From the NCBI RefSeq assembly GCF_014655955.1, contig NZ_BNBO01000071.1, forward strand, positions 1-40,889: a stretch of 40,889 nt of DNA. The letters are read 5' to 3'. Both the position numbers and the translations under genes were made by a program. Below are positions 40,749-40,889 of the stretch, piece after piece. Each line of letters begins with the position of its first letter. Within the stretch, counting starts at the first letter, position 1. The DNA is from Kitasatospora indigofera. GTDB lineage: Bacteria; Actinomycetota; Actinomycetes; Streptomycetales; Streptomycetaceae. The notes beneath the pieces are model-generated. The model saw nothing but the letters and a program-made list of their open reading frames with translations. It was not told the origin of the DNA and did not search any database.

Positions 40749-40826
40749 CGGCCGAGGTGCGAGGCCCGCCGCCGTAAGGCCCACCCGTGAGGTCCGCCCC
40801 GGGCATTCCGTCGTGCGGCAACTGTG

Positions 40827-40889
40827 GACGTGCGGAGCGGGGCAGGGGACGTGCGGAGCGGGGCAGGGGACGTGCGGAGCGGGGCAGGG
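40827..40889. repeat. 21-bp tandem repeat, three perfect copies, cut by window end
   Basis: Unit GACGTGCGGAGCGGGGCAGG plus G at 40827, 40848 and 40869, running exactly to the last base. The array probably continues outside the window. Intergenic. Confidence 0.9.

Noticed and set aside
1..40889. tRNA, rRNA, riboswitch, attachment site or insertion sequence
   Set aside because: No cloverleaf, rRNA-like stretch, transposase or integrase motif, or flanking target duplications were seen by eye on either strand. Weak structured RNAs cannot be excluded without a covariance-model search.

Overview
The window is about 41 kb of very GC-rich DNA with strong third-position G/C bias, frequent GTG starts, GTGA start/stop overlaps, Tat signals and several apparently leaderless promoters. 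This fits a Streptomycetaceae chromosome (Streptomyces or Kitasatospora type). I see no rRNA, tRNA, CRISPR array, integrase, transposase or phage structural gene. Most genes look like ordinary accessory content. They are grouped in short operons, each with its own regulator, and many convergent pairs are separated by perfect-stem terminator hairpins.

Layout. 0.1-1.1 kb: a DUF1269-type membrane protein and an ABM-type monooxygenase, divergent. 1.3-8.2 kb: a translationally coupled pair, an LCAT-like Ser-Asp-His lipase/acyltransferase and an 1814-residue protein that joins a transglutaminase-like Cys-His-Asp domain, a STAND-type P-loop NTPase, about 16-17 TPR-like repeats of 46 residues, and an unassigned C-terminal region. 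This is the best candidate for an undescribed conflict or defence-type system. 8.4-11.8 kb: a convergent, secreted, modular GH87-like alpha-1,3-glucanase. 11.8-12.7 kb: a gene-free stretch with a perfect 57-bp tandem duplication. 12.7-18.0 kb: a TetR regulator divergent from an NCS1 permease / YtcJ-like amidohydrolase / C45 acyl hydrolase operon. 18.1-20.2 kb: LysR divergent from DoxX, then a CGNR zinc-finger protein. 20.6-23.9 kb: an alpha/beta hydrolase with a cysteine nucleophile and an XRE-STAND-TPR regulator. 24.1-25.2 kb: a histone-H1-like winged-helix protein. 25.7-29.8 kb: an SDR and two aldo-keto reductases, divergent from an XRE/MmyB-type regulator. 29.8-33.5 kb: a DUF4259 protein, a methyltransferase, a GlxA-like AraC regulator and a metallo-beta-lactamase-fold hydrolase. 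33.7-34.9 kb: a conserved hypothetical gene run into a degraded TPR-like remnant. 35.0-36.8 kb: a transmembrane Ser/Thr kinase. 37.0-40.7 kb: a TetR regulator and two Tat-exported agmatine-deiminase-family proteins. Matching palindromes lie in front of the TetR gene and in front of the first deiminase gene, so this looks like one regulon.

How the genes work together. The lipase-STAND pair is probably a sensor/effector unit, with the TPR array sensing, the NTPase switching, and the protease-like domain and the lipase acting as effectors. The NCS1-amidohydrolase-C45 operon looks like uptake and stepwise hydrolysis of an amide or N-acyl compound under TetR control. The two deiminases should act outside the membrane on guanidino substrates, released when TetR binds its ligand. 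All functions are inferred from motifs read by eye; no database search was possible.
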